Positions 41,439-50,318 of a DNA stretch of 64,000 nucleotides are shown here, in pieces (position 1 is the stretch's first letter; each line of letters opens with the position of its first letter). The position numbers and the translations under genes were made by a program. The DNA lies in NCBI RefSeq assembly GCF_000716545.1, contig NZ_JNWZ01000010.1, positions 50,561-114,560 on the forward strand, written 5' to 3'. The stretch is from Kitasatospora phosalacinea. Lineage in GTDB: Bacteria > Actinomycetota > Actinomycetes > Streptomycetales > Streptomycetaceae. Below the pieces are notes generated by a model. That model made no database searches. It worked only from the letters and a program-made list of their open reading frames with translations, and was not told the origin of the DNA.

Positions 41439-42491
41439 TCAGAGCACGGCGTCCACCAGCATCAGGGCGGCCACCGCCAGCAGCGCACTGGCGAACAGCC
41501 GTCGCAGCGTGCGGCCGGACAGCTTCGCCGCGAGCCGCTTGCCGTCCCAGGCGCCCAGGACCGCGGCGGCGGCGAACGGGCCCACCGCCGACCAGGGGAT
41601 CTCGGCGGCCGCGCCCAGCCGGGGCAGCAGCGCGGCCAGCGAGTTGAGCGTGATCACCAGCAGGCTGGTGCCGATCGCCTCGGCCATCGGGAAGGCCAGG
41701 AAGGAGACCAGTGCGGGCACCGCGAGGAACCCGCCGCCGACGCCCAGCACCCCGGTCGCCGCGCCCAGCCCGGCCCCCGCCAGCGCGGCCCGCCGCACCG
41801 GGACGGACGCCCCGGCGGAAGGCTCGGCGGAGGTGGCGGCGGAGGTGGCGGCGGCCGCCGGGAGCGGGCACGGTTCGGGGTTCGTCCGTGCGGAGATCGT
41901 CTCGGTGGCGACGACCACCACCGCCCCCGCGCCGCCGAAAGCGCCGCCGGGCGCGGGGTCGGACGCGGAGCCGGGCGCCGGACCGGTGGCGGGCCCGGGC
42001 AGCAGCCGGGCGACCGCCGCCGGTCCGAGGGCGGAGGGCAGCGCCCGCGCGGGCCCCGGAGGCGGTGCGAGGACGGCGGCGTCGCCGATGCCGTCGGCGT
42101 GGCCGGCGTCACCGCCCGCCCGTCCGCCGCGCCGGTCGCCCGCCAGCATCCGCCAGGCGGCCAGCCCGGCCAGCAGCGCGAACGCGGCGGTCAGGGCGGC
42201 CCCCGGCAGGTGGCGGGAGAGCGCGCCGCCGAGCGCGGCGAACGGCAGCCCGGCCGCGCCGAACAGCAGCCCTTCGCGCCAGCGGACGCGCCCGGCCCCG
42301 GCGTGGGCGACCAGGCCGGTGAGCGAGGTCACGGCGACGATCAGCAGGCTGGCGGTGGTCGCGGTGCCGGGCGTCAGCCCGATCAGGTAGATCAGCGCGG
42401 GGACGGCCAGCATGCTGCCGCCGCCGCCGAGGCCGCCCAGCGCCAGACCGACCACCGCGCCGGCCATCAGGGCCAGCAGGACGGTGCTCAT
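41439..42491 (-). CDS. TauE/SafE family sulfite/organosulfur permease
   Basis: A 350-aa polytopic membrane protein. The N-terminal half shows the family repeat (ALGGLGGGGSMLAVPALIYLIGL), and the C-terminal half repeats it (GVLGVGGGFLAVPALVSFLAF). Between them, residues about 117-232, is an unusually long Ala/Gly/Pro-rich hydrophilic linker, whereas typical members have a short loop. It probably exports sulfite, sulfonate or thiosulfate produced by persulfide oxidation. The ATG overlaps the stop of the upstream rhodanese (ATGA), showing coupling. Confidence 0.9.
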   Translation of the reverse strand: MSTVLLALMAGAVVGLALGGLGGGGSMLAVPALIYLIGLTPGTATTASLLIVAVTSLTGLVAHAGAGRVRWREGLLFGAAGLPFAALGGALSRHLPGAALTAAFALLAGLAAWRMLAGDRRGGRAGGDAGHADGIGDAAVLAPPPGPARALPSALGPAAVARLLPGPATGPAPGSASDPAPGGAFGGAGAVVVVATETISARTNPEPCPLPAAAATSAATSAEPSAGASVPVRRAALAGAGLGAATGVLGVGGGFLAVPALVSFLAFPMAEAIGTSLLVITLNSLAALLPRLGAAAEIPWSAVGPFAAAAVLGAWDGKRLAAKLSGRTLRRLFASALLAVAALMLVDAVL

Positions 42492-42862
42492 ATCGCGCCG
42501 CCGCAGCGACACTCGCCGCGGTGCACGGGCAGCCCGGCCCGCAGCCAGTCGCGCATGCCGCCCGCCACGTTCACGGCCGGCACCCCGTGCGCGTTCAGCA
42601 GGTCGGTGGCCGTCTGCGAACGGCTCCCGGAGCGGCACACCGCCAGCACCGGCCGCCCGCCGCCCGCCGCGCGCACCGCGTCGAGGCCCGAGGTGCCGCC
42701 GAGGCCGCCGAGCGGTACGAGGACCGCGCCGGGCGCGTGCAGTTCGGCGTGCTCCGCGGGCTCGCGCACGTCGAGCAGCACCGCCTCGCCGGCGACGGTC
42801 AGGCGGTGCGCCTCGGCGGGGTCGATCTGCGCGGGCGCGGGTGGCTGGGGGGTCCGGGCCAC
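42488..42862 (-). CDS. Rhodanese-like domain sulfurtransferase
   Basis: A 124-aa single-domain rhodanese. LLDVREPAEHAELHAPGAVLVPL is the structural signature, and C76 in LAVCRSGSRSQ is the persulfide-forming Cys. The C-terminus adds ECRCGG (C118, C120), a possible second thiol or metal site. First gene of the minus-strand sulfur operon. The GTG at 42862 directly follows an AGGAGG-like element. Its promoter region overlaps the 16-bp repressor sites at 42939-42988. Confidence 0.88.
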   Translation of the reverse strand: MARTPQPPAPAQIDPAEAHRLTVAGEAVLLDVREPAEHAELHAPGAVLVPLGGLGGTSGLDAVRAAGGGRPVLAVCRSGSRSQTATDLLNAHGVPAVNVAGGMRDWLRAGLPVHRGECRCGGAI

Positions 42863-42938
42863 GGTGTCCTCCTGGGCTGGGCGGGGGCGGTACGGGGGTG
42901 TTCCGGCGGTTCCCGGACGGCTGACCGTCCTCGGGAAG

Positions 42939-42954
42939 ATACCGGTGGGGGTAT
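42939..42954. promoter_or_regulatory. CstR/CsoR-type operator 1
   Basis: ATACCGGTGGGGGTAT, a 16-bp site of the ATACC..GGGGTAT type used by CsoR/CstR repressors. It lies upstream of the minus-strand rhodanese gene. Confidence 0.7.
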
Positions 42955-42972
42955 ATCGTTGGTATCGAGCAT

Positions 42973-42988
42973 ATACCCCCACCCGTAT
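42973..42988. promoter_or_regulatory. CstR/CsoR-type operator 2
   Basis: ATACCCCCACCCGTAT, the inverse complement of operator 1 with a single mismatch, 34 bp away. Together they form a large dyad in the divergent promoter region. Confidence 0.7.
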
Positions 42989-43027
42989 CAACGAGGCGGG
43001 CCTTTTCGTCGAGAACTGCCTGTAAGA

Positions 43028-43043
43028 ATACCTACGGGGGTAT
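43028..43043. promoter_or_regulatory. CstR/CsoR-type operator 3
   Basis: ATACCTACGGGGGTAT, in the same orientation as operator 1, about 120 bp before the persulfide dioxygenase start and over its likely promoter. Confidence 0.7.
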
Positions 43044-43161
43044 CCGGGGCCCGCAGGCCGGTACCCGCGTCCGAGCAGGACGCTCCGGCCGGGGGCCACG
43101 CCCGCCACCCCCTCCGGCGCGCCCCGCCGCGCGCCCACCCGACGCAGAGAAGAGGACTTCC

Positions 43162-44535
43162 GTGTTCTTCGCCCAGTACTACCTCGACTGCCTCTCCCAG
43201 GCCTCGTACCTGATCGCGGACGAGACCACCGGCCGCGCCGTGGTGGTCGACCCGCGCCGGGACGTGGACGAGTACCTCGCCGAGGCCGAGGTCCGCGGCT
43301 TCACGGTCGAAGGCGTCATCAACACCCACTTCCACGCCGACTTCCTCTCCGGCCACCTCGAACTCGCCGACCGCACCGGCGCCTGGATCGGCTACGGCCG
43401 CCGCGCCGAGACCGAGTACCCGATCCGCGAGCTGGCCGACGGCGAGCGGATCAGCCTCGGCGACGTCGTCCTGGAGATCATGGAGACGCCCGGCCACACC
43501 CCCGAGTCGATCAGCGTCCTGGTCCGCGAGAAGGCCGACGACGCCGTCCCGTACGGGGTGCTCACCGGCGACGCGCTGTTCATCGGCGACGTCGGCCGCC
43601 CCGACCTGCTCGCCTCCGCCGGCGCCACCGCCGACCAGCTCGGCCGGATGCTGTACGACAGCGTCCAGCGCAAGCTGATGGCGCTGCCCGACGAGGTCCG
43701 GGTCTTCCCCGCGCACGGCGCCGGCTCGGCCTGCGGCAAGAACCTCTCCACCGAGCGGCAGTCCACCATCGGGCGGCAGCGCGCCACCAACTACGCCTGC
43801 GCGCCGATGACCGAGGACGAGTTCGTGGCCATCGTCACCGCCGGGCAGCCCACCGCCCCCGGCTACTTCGGCTACGACGCCGACCTCAACCGCCGCGACC
43901 GCGACCTGTTCGACGCCGCCGCCCTCGCCGTCCCGCTGGACGCCGGCGCCTTCCTCACCCGCCGCGCCGAGGCCGGCACGGTGGTGGTCGACGCCCGCGA
44001 CCCGCTGGACTTCGCCGCCGGACACCTGGCCGGCGCCGTCAACGTCCCCGCCGACGGGCGCTTCGCCGAACAGGCCGGCACCGTCCTCGACCCGGCCTGG
44101 CCGCTGCTGGTGATCGCCCCCGGGGGCCGCGAGCGGGAGACCGTCACCCGGCTCGCCCGGATCGGCTTCGACCGCGTCGCCGGCTACCTCGCCGACCCCG
44201 AGACCGCCTTCCGCGCCGTCCCCGGGCAGATGCGCCAGGCCCCCCGCCGCACCGTCGCCGACCTGCGCGCCGAACTCGCCGGGGCCGAACCCCCGCTGGT
44301 CCTCGACGTGCGCGGCGAGGGCGAGCGCGCGGGCGGCCGCATCCCCGGCTCCGTCCACCTCCCGCTCGCCGAACTTCCGCACCGCCTCGCCGAGATACCG
44401 CAGGACCGCCCCGTCGTCGTGCACTGCGCCGGCGGCCACCGCTCCTCCATCGCGGCCAGCCTGCTGCGCCACCACGGCCACCCGCTGACCTCCGACCTGC
44501 TCGGCGGCTACGGCGCCTGGGAGGCCGCGGCCTGA
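43162..44535 (+). CDS. Persulfide dioxygenase-rhodanese fusion (MBL fold)
   Basis: A 457-aa protein. Residues 1-250 are an ETHE1/CstB-like metallo-beta-lactamase domain: NTHFHADF with H56, H58, D60, the TPGHTPE His (H112), LTGDALF (D137) and FPAHG. It oxidises thiol persulfides to sulfite with O2 and Fe(II). Residues about 260-355 are a rhodanese-like domain whose active Cys is lost (VIAPGG). Residues about 365-457 are a second rhodanese with C422 in VVVHCAGGHRSS. It probably channels sulfane sulfur between oxidation and transfer. The GTG start follows AGAGG. Diverges from the rhodanese-TauE operon. Confidence 0.93.
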   Translation: MFFAQYYLDCLSQASYLIADETTGRAVVVDPRRDVDEYLAEAEVRGFTVEGVINTHFHADFLSGHLELADRTGAWIGYGRRAETEYPIRELADGERISLGDVVLEIMETPGHTPESISVLVREKADDAVPYGVLTGDALFIGDVGRPDLLASAGATADQLGRMLYDSVQRKLMALPDEVRVFPAHGAGSACGKNLSTERQSTIGRQRATNYACAPMTEDEFVAIVTAGQPTAPGYFGYDADLNRRDRDLFDAAALAVPLDAGAFLTRRAEAGTVVVDARDPLDFAAGHLAGAVNVPADGRFAEQAGTVLDPAWPLLVIAPGGRERETVTRLARIGFDRVAGYLADPETAFRAVPGQMRQAPRRTVADLRAELAGAEPPLVLDVRGEGERAGGRIPGSVHLPLAELPHRLAEIPQDRPVVVHCAGGHRSSIAASLLRHHGHPLTSDLLGGYGAWEAAA

Positions 44536-44970
<435 letters not shown>

Positions 44971-44987
44971 GCCGCACCACGCCGTCC

Positions 44988-45017
44988 GTGCGCACCGCAC
45001 TCCGGCGCGGTGCGCAC
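44988..45017. terminator. Shared hairpin between the two CstR genes
   Basis: Perfect 11-bp arms (44988-44998 / 45007-45017) with an 8-nt loop, in the 61-bp gap between the converging paralogues. Could serve both strands. Confidence 0.75.
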
Positions 45018-45031
45018 CGCGGGGCCGACGG

Positions 45032-45361
<330 letters not shown>

Positions 45362-46270
45362 CTACCCTCCGACCTCCACCGATCCCGCGGGTTCCGGGAC
45401 GCGGGCCGGGCGTTCGACGGGGTGCGCGCAGGCCGCACGGCCGGGGGCGTCGGGCCGGGTCGCGCCCGGGTCGCGCGACCGGTCGACCACCCGCTGGGCC
45501 GCCGCCGCGAGCTGCCGGCGGCCCGGGAACAGCGCGGGCGGCAACTGCGGCAGGAACTCGACCTCCGCCGTCAGACCCCGCGCCGAGACCACCCGCCACA
45601 GCGAGGCCGCCAGCCCGTCCTCCCCGACGAACGCCGGTGCGGTGCTGGGCCGCCCGTCCGCGGTGCGGTAGCGCAGCGTCACCGGCTGCACGGGCACGTC
45701 CGCCCGCACCGCCGCCTCGAACAGCGCCGGACGGAACCGCCCGCCGCCGCCCCGCCCGCACCAGGTGCTGCCCTCCGGGAAGACCACCACCCGCTCGCCC
45801 CGGCGCAGCGCCGCGGCGATCTCCTCGACCGTCCCGGGCAGCGCCCGCAGCCGGTCCCGGTCGATGAAGATCGTCCCGCCCCAGGCGGTCAGCGGACCGA
45901 GCACCGGCCAGCGGCCCACCTCGGTCTTGGCCAGCATCCGGCCCGGGCGGACGGCGGCGACCAGCAGGACGTCCAGCCAGGAGATGTGGTTCGACACCAG
46001 CAGCGAACCCCCCGCCGGCCGGCCCGGTGCCGCGCCGGCCCGCACCCGCACGCCCAGCGAGGCCAGCAGCAGCCGCGACCACCAGCGCACCAGCCGCTCC
46101 GCCGGCAGCCACGCCAGCGCGCGCACCAGCGGCGTCGCCAGCACCCCGGCGGCCAGCACCAGCAGGCAGCAGGCCAGCCGCAGCGCACGCCGCGCCGCGC
46201 CCGCCCGGGGCCCGGCGACGCTCACGCAGTCACCGGGCGTGCACGGCGCGGTCGGCAGCCAGGCACTCAT
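45362..46270 (-). CDS. 1-acyl-glycerol-3-phosphate acyltransferase-like (OlsA-like)
   Basis: A 302-aa PlsC-family membrane acyltransferase. An N-terminal hydrophobic helix (about residues 30-50) is followed by VSNHISWLD (HX4D catalytic motif), TIFIDRDR and VVFPEGSTW (acceptor phosphate/EGS motif). The C-terminus after about 265 is an Arg/Pro-rich tail. The ATG overlaps the stop of the upstream GNAT gene (ATGA). With that GNAT partner it fits OlsA, which O-acylates lyso-ornithine lipid. A phosphatidic-acid role is the alternative. Confidence 0.87.
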   Translation of the reverse strand: MSAWLPTAPCTPGDCVSVAGPRAGAARRALRLACCLLVLAAGVLATPLVRALAWLPAERLVRWWSRLLLASLGVRVRAGAAPGRPAGGSLLVSNHISWLDVLLVAAVRPGRMLAKTEVGRWPVLGPLTAWGGTIFIDRDRLRALPGTVEEIAAALRRGERVVVFPEGSTWCGRGGGGRFRPALFEAAVRADVPVQPVTLRYRTADGRPSTAPAFVGEDGLAASLWRVVSARGLTAEVEFLPQLPPALFPGRRQLAAAAQRVVDRSRDPGATRPDAPGRAACAHPVERPARVPEPAGSVEVGG

Positions 46271-47181
46271 GCCGCCGTCGCCGTTCCGCGCCCGGCCGCC
46301 CGCGCGGGGACCGGGGGAGCCGGAGCGCCGCCGGGAGCGTCCGAAGTGCCCCCGATGATCGCGGAGATCGGCAGGTCCGCCGCGGCCGCCAGGAAGTGCC
46401 GCAGGTAGCGCGGATCGGTGCGCTCCAGCGACAGCAGCACGTACAGGTCGGCCACGTTGAAGTCCGGGTCGTACGCGGGCTCGCCGCACACCCACGCCCC
46501 CAGCCGCAGGTAGCCGCGCAGCAGCGCCGGCACCGGCGTGCGGCCTGCCCGCGCCACGCCCTCGGCCGACCACGGGCGCAGCGGGGCGACCCGGTACCGC
46601 GGCGGGGCCAGGTGCTTGGCCGAGACGGCGTCCCACACCCCGGCGGCGGTCGTGCCGCCGTCGGACAGCGGCACCGAGCAGCAGCCCGCCAGCCAGGCGT
46701 TGCCGGTGGCGGTCATGTAGCGGGCGATGCCGCCCCACATCAGGTTGATCACCGCGCCGTTGCCGCGGTGCGCCTCGGCGATGCAGGACCGCCCGACCTC
46801 CACCAGCCCGTCCCGCAGCCCGCCCAGCCGGGCCAGGTCGAACTCGGTGTCCGAATACAGCCGGCCCGCGCGGCGCGCCTGCTCGGGGCGCAGCAGCCGG
46901 TACGTGCCGACCACCTCGCCGGAGGGCAGTTCGCGCACCAGCAGGTGGTCGCAGAACTCGTCGAACGGGTCGGCGTCCAGGCCGGGCAGCGGCGAGTCCA
47001 GCACCGCGCCCATCTCGTCCGCGAACACCCGGTGGCGCAGCCGCTGGGCGGCCTTCACGTCCTCCGCGGTCCGGGCGAACGCCAGCTGGTACGAGGGCTG
47101 TCGGGGCTCCGGCTGCCGGTCCGACGGCAGCCGGGAGGGCTGGGCGGGGACGTGTCCGGAACGGGCGGGGGCGGTGGTCAT
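46267..47181 (-). CDS. Ornithine-acyl-ACP N-acyltransferase-like (OlsB-like)
   Basis: A 304-aa member of the hemolysin-like GNAT acyltransferase family (YQLAFARTAEDVKAAQRLRHRVF; DEFCDHLLVRE; VGTYRLLRPEQARRAG; VEVGRSCI; LMWGGIARYM). By family it transfers a 3-hydroxyacyl chain from ACP to the alpha-amino group of ornithine, the first step of ornithine-lipid synthesis. It is coupled to an OlsA-like gene by a 4-bp overlap. Streptomycetes make ornithine lipids as phosphate-free membrane lipids, so phosphate-linked regulation is plausible, but no PHO box was recognised. Confidence 0.87.
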   Translation of the reverse strand: MTTAPARSGHVPAQPSRLPSDRQPEPRQPSYQLAFARTAEDVKAAQRLRHRVFADEMGAVLDSPLPGLDADPFDEFCDHLLVRELPSGEVVGTYRLLRPEQARRAGRLYSDTEFDLARLGGLRDGLVEVGRSCIAEAHRGNGAVINLMWGGIARYMTATGNAWLAGCCSVPLSDGGTTAAGVWDAVSAKHLAPPRYRVAPLRPWSAEGVARAGRTPVPALLRGYLRLGAWVCGEPAYDPDFNVADLYVLLSLERTDPRYLRHFLAAAADLPISAIIGGTSDAPGGAPAPPVPARAAGRGTATAA

Positions 47182-47513
47182 GGCGGGACTCTCCGGGATC
47201 TCGGGGCGCGGTAGGGTGGCGACGGACAGCACGGGACGACACGCGACGACACGAGCGCTCGCACCCGGTCCGCCGGTCGGGCGGCGCCGGCCACGGGCGG
47301 TCCCCGTATGTCTCCCCGACCCGACTGGCCCGGAGGTGACCGGCCGAGGGAGGGCAGATGTGCACCTGCTGAATGCCCGGTTCGGCCCCTGCGGGCGCCC
47401 CGGGCGCGGCACCCGCCGCGGCCTGCGCACAGCGGGATCCGGACGCCCCCCGGACACCCGTCGGACGCCGACTCTTCCCCCGGGGGCCACGGCACTCTGC
47501 CAGCGTTCCCGAC

Positions 47514-48998
47514 ATGCCGAACACGGGCGCGAACGCCTACCCGAGCCGGTACCGGTGGCTCGGACTCCTGGGCTCGCTCGCCCTCGCCGCCGGCGGGCTC
47601 ACCGCCGGCGCCCTGCCCGCCGCCGCCACCGGCCCCGGGCTGCGCGCCTCCGGCGGCGCCGGCACCATCCTGGTCTTCGCCGGCCTGACCGTCCTCACCG
47701 CCGCCTGGCTGCTCCTGGGCACCCCAGGCCCCCGCACCGGAGGCCGACACCCCGCCGCCACCCGCTGGCTGACCACCACCCTGGCCTGGTGGGCCGCCCC
47801 GCTGCTGCTCCTGCCCCCGCTGTTCAGCCGGGACGTCTACAGCTACCTCGCCCAAGGCGCCATGCTGGCAGGCGGATTCGACGTCTACGCGGACGGGCCC
47901 GCCGCGCTCGGCGGCCCCGTCGCCCAGCAGGTCCCCCAGGTCTGGCAGCACACCCCCGCCCCGTACGGCCCCGGTTTCCTGCTGCTGGCCCGGGCCACCG
48001 CGCCACTCGCCGCCCACCCGTACGCCGGCACCCTGCTGCTGCGCCTCGGCGCCGTCCTGGCCGTCGCCGCCCTCGCCGCCCTGCTGCCGGCCCTCGCCCG
48101 CCGCTGCGGCACCGACCCGGCCGCCGCGCTGCGCCTGGGCGCGCTCAACCCGCTGGTCCTGCTGCACCTGGTCGCCGGGGCGCACAACGACGCCGTCCCG
48201 CTCGCCCTCCTCCTCGCCGCGCTCCTCGCCGCCACCCGCCACCGCCCCCTCCTCGCCGCCGCCCTGATCGCACTCGCCACCCTGATCAAGGCCCCCGCCG
48301 CCCTGGCCCTCCCCGTCGCCTGGTGGACCGCCTCCCACGGGGAGGGCGAACCCGCCCGCAGGGACGGCCGGTTCGCCACCCGGCGCCGGGCGTCCGGCGT
48401 GGCGGGCGGGCCCGGCGGGTGGCGGCGCGGGCTCCGGAACGCGGGGGCGATGGCGGCGGCCGCCGCCGTGACCACGGTCGCCGTCACGGCGGTGGCGGGC
48501 ACCGGCTACGGCTGGGTCGCCGCGCTCACCACCCCGGTCACCGGGAGCAGTTGGTCGCCGACCAGCGGCCTCGGCCGGCTGTTCGCGCGGCTGGCCGGCG
48601 TCGAGCCGGCGGGGGCGGTGGCCGGGGCCCGGCTGCTGGGGATGGCGGTCGCGGCCGGGGTGCTCTGCCTGCTGGCGGCCCGGGTCGTCCGCCGGGGGAG
48701 CGAGCCGGTGGCCGCCCTGGCGCTCGGTTTCGGCGCGCTGGTCGTCCTCGGACCGGCCTTCCGCCCCTGGTACGCGCTGTGGTGCGTCGTCCCGGCGGCC
48801 TTCGCGGTGCGCGCCGCGAGCACCCTCCGGGCAGTCGAACTCGCCTGCGCCGCACTCGCGTTCACCGTCATGCCGGACGGCTTCGAGCCGGACGCCGCCG
48901 AACTGGTGCTCGCCGCGGGCGGGCTCGCCGCCGGGGCGGCCGCAATCCTCCTGACGGGCCGTCAGTTCACCCTCCGGGAAAGGCAGCCCGCGTGCTGA
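47514..48998 (+). CDS. Polyprenol-phosphomannose-dependent alpha-1,6-mannosyltransferase (MptB-like)
   Basis: A 494-aa GT-C membrane glycosyltransferase with some 12 hydrophobic helices. The extracytoplasmic loop motif FSRDVYSYLAQG (D107, Y109, Y111) follows the first helices, and PAPYGPGFLLLA and GAHNDAVPLALLL are typical of MptB-family enzymes. It elongates a mannan-type polymer outside the membrane using polyprenyl-phosphate mannose. A charged insert (about residues 280-310) lies between helices. The end overlaps the next mannosyltransferase by 7 bp, forming a two-gene operon. Confidence 0.9.
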   Translation: MPNTGANAYPSRYRWLGLLGSLALAAGGLTAGALPAAATGPGLRASGGAGTILVFAGLTVLTAAWLLLGTPGPRTGGRHPAATRWLTTTLAWWAAPLLLLPPLFSRDVYSYLAQGAMLAGGFDVYADGPAALGGPVAQQVPQVWQHTPAPYGPGFLLLARATAPLAAHPYAGTLLLRLGAVLAVAALAALLPALARRCGTDPAAALRLGALNPLVLLHLVAGAHNDAVPLALLLAALLAATRHRPLLAAALIALATLIKAPAALALPVAWWTASHGEGEPARRDGRFATRRRASGVAGGPGGWRRGLRNAGAMAAAAAVTTVAVTAVAGTGYGWVAALTTPVTGSSWSPTSGLGRLFARLAGVEPAGAVAGARLLGMAVAAGVLCLLAARVVRRGSEPVAALALGFGALVVLGPAFRPWYALWCVVPAAFAVRAASTLRAVELACAALAFTVMPDGFEPDAAELVLAAGGLAAGAAAILLTGRQFTLRERQPAC

Positions 48999-50251
48999 CC
49001 CGCGGCACCACCACCGCCAGGGCCGCCGTCCTCGCCGGGTGCGTCCTCGCCACCGCCCTGGTCCTGGCCGTCATTCCGGGCCATCGCGGCTGGTTCGACA
49101 TCGGCGTGTACTACGGCACCGTGCGCCACTGGGCGGCCACCGGACAGCTCTACGACTACGTCCGGCCCGGCACCGCCTACGGGTTCACCTACCCGCCGTT
49201 CGCCGCCGTCTGCCTGCTGCCGATGCGGCTGTTCGGGTGGCACCCGGCCGTCGCGGTCGGTGTCCTCCTGTCCGCCGCGGCCACCGCACTGCTGCTGTAC
49301 TGGACCGTCGACCCGATCGCCCGCCGCCGGGGCTGGTGCCGCTGGTACGCGTTCGGCCTGGCGGCCTGCCTGTGCGGCCTCAGCAACCCCGTCCGGGACA
49401 CCTTCAGCTTCGGCCAGGTCAACCTGCTGCTGGTCGCGCTGGTGTTCGCCGACCGGGAGCTGACGGGCAGCCGGTTCGCGCACAGCAGGTGGCGGCTGCT
49501 CGCCGGGGTGGGGACGGGGCTGGCGGCCGCGATCAAACTGACTCCGGCGCTGTTCATCGTCCACCTGCTGCTCACCCGCCGGTGGCGGGCCGCGGCGACC
49601 GCCACCGCCACCGCGCTGGGCGCCACCGGCGCGGGGTTCCTGGTCGGCCCCGGGGTCTCCCGCCAGTTCTGGACCGTCACCCTGTGGGACACCGACCGGG
49701 TCGGCGGCTTCGCCAACATGTCCAACCAGTCCCTGCAGGGGCTGATCGCCCGGCTCGGCCCCCAACTCCCCGGCCGGGCCCTGTGGGTGGCCGCCTCGCT
49801 GGCCGTGCTGGCGGTCTGGGCGTACCGGCTGCGCCGGGCCGCCGCCGCGGGCGACGGCCTCGCCGCGTACAGCCTCACCGGGATCGCCTGCTGCCTGGTC
49901 AGCCCGATCACCTGGGTGCACCACCTGGTCTGGATGCTGCCCGCCCTGGTCGTCCTCGCCGACACGGCCCTGGACCGCACCCGTCGCCGCCGGGCCCGGA
50001 TCGCCCTGTGCTGGCTGCTGCAACTCGTCGTCTCCAGCGGCATGGTGTGGCTCTGGCGCCCCGACGGCCGCGACCTCGGCACCTTCCTCGGCGGCAGCGC
50101 GTACGCCCTGCTCACCCTCGGCCTGCTGCTCGCCATGCCGATCCGGCCGCGCCCCGACGAGCCGGAGCCGGACCCGCCCGGCCGGCCGGAGCGACCCGCC
50201 GCCGCCCGCCTCCCGCGCCCCACCGGCCGACGCCCGGCCCCCGTCGGCTGA
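48992..50251 (+). CDS. GT87-type polyprenol-phosphomannose-dependent mannosyltransferase
   Basis: A 419-aa GT-C enzyme. GWFDIGVYYGTVRHWAATGQLYDY (D36, Y40, Y41) is the catalytic first loop, YGFTYPPFAAVCL follows, and there are about 10-12 helices. GT87 members such as PimE and Rv2181 add alpha-1,2-linked mannose to lipoglycans. The GTG at 48992 overlaps the MptB-like stop and has GGAAAGG upstream. The C-terminal 50 residues are a cytoplasmic Pro/Arg-rich tail. Together with its partner it probably modifies a cell-envelope mannan or lipomannan. Confidence 0.9.
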   Translation: MLTRGTTTARAAVLAGCVLATALVLAVIPGHRGWFDIGVYYGTVRHWAATGQLYDYVRPGTAYGFTYPPFAAVCLLPMRLFGWHPAVAVGVLLSAAATALLLYWTVDPIARRRGWCRWYAFGLAACLCGLSNPVRDTFSFGQVNLLLVALVFADRELTGSRFAHSRWRLLAGVGTGLAAAIKLTPALFIVHLLLTRRWRAAATATATALGATGAGFLVGPGVSRQFWTVTLWDTDRVGGFANMSNQSLQGLIARLGPQLPGRALWVAASLAVLAVWAYRLRRAAAAGDGLAAYSLTGIACCLVSPITWVHHLVWMLPALVVLADTALDRTRRRRARIALCWLLQLVVSSGMVWLWRPDGRDLGTFLGGSAYALLTLGLLLAMPIRPRPDEPEPDPPGRPERPAAARLPRPTGRRPAPVG

Positions 50252-50318
50252 GGCGCTCCCGCCGCGCCGGGCGACAAGCGGTGGACCCGCCGGGCACCGC
50301 TTTGCCACAGTGGGCCGC

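Noticed and set aside
47178..48338. 386-aa minus-strand Gly/Gln-rich frame
   Set aside because: Antisense of the MptB-like gene; low-complexity shadow.
46727..50251. 1174-aa version of the GT87 gene
   Set aside because: The upstream part reads through OlsB and MptB genes in wrong frames. The domain begins after the GTG at 48992.
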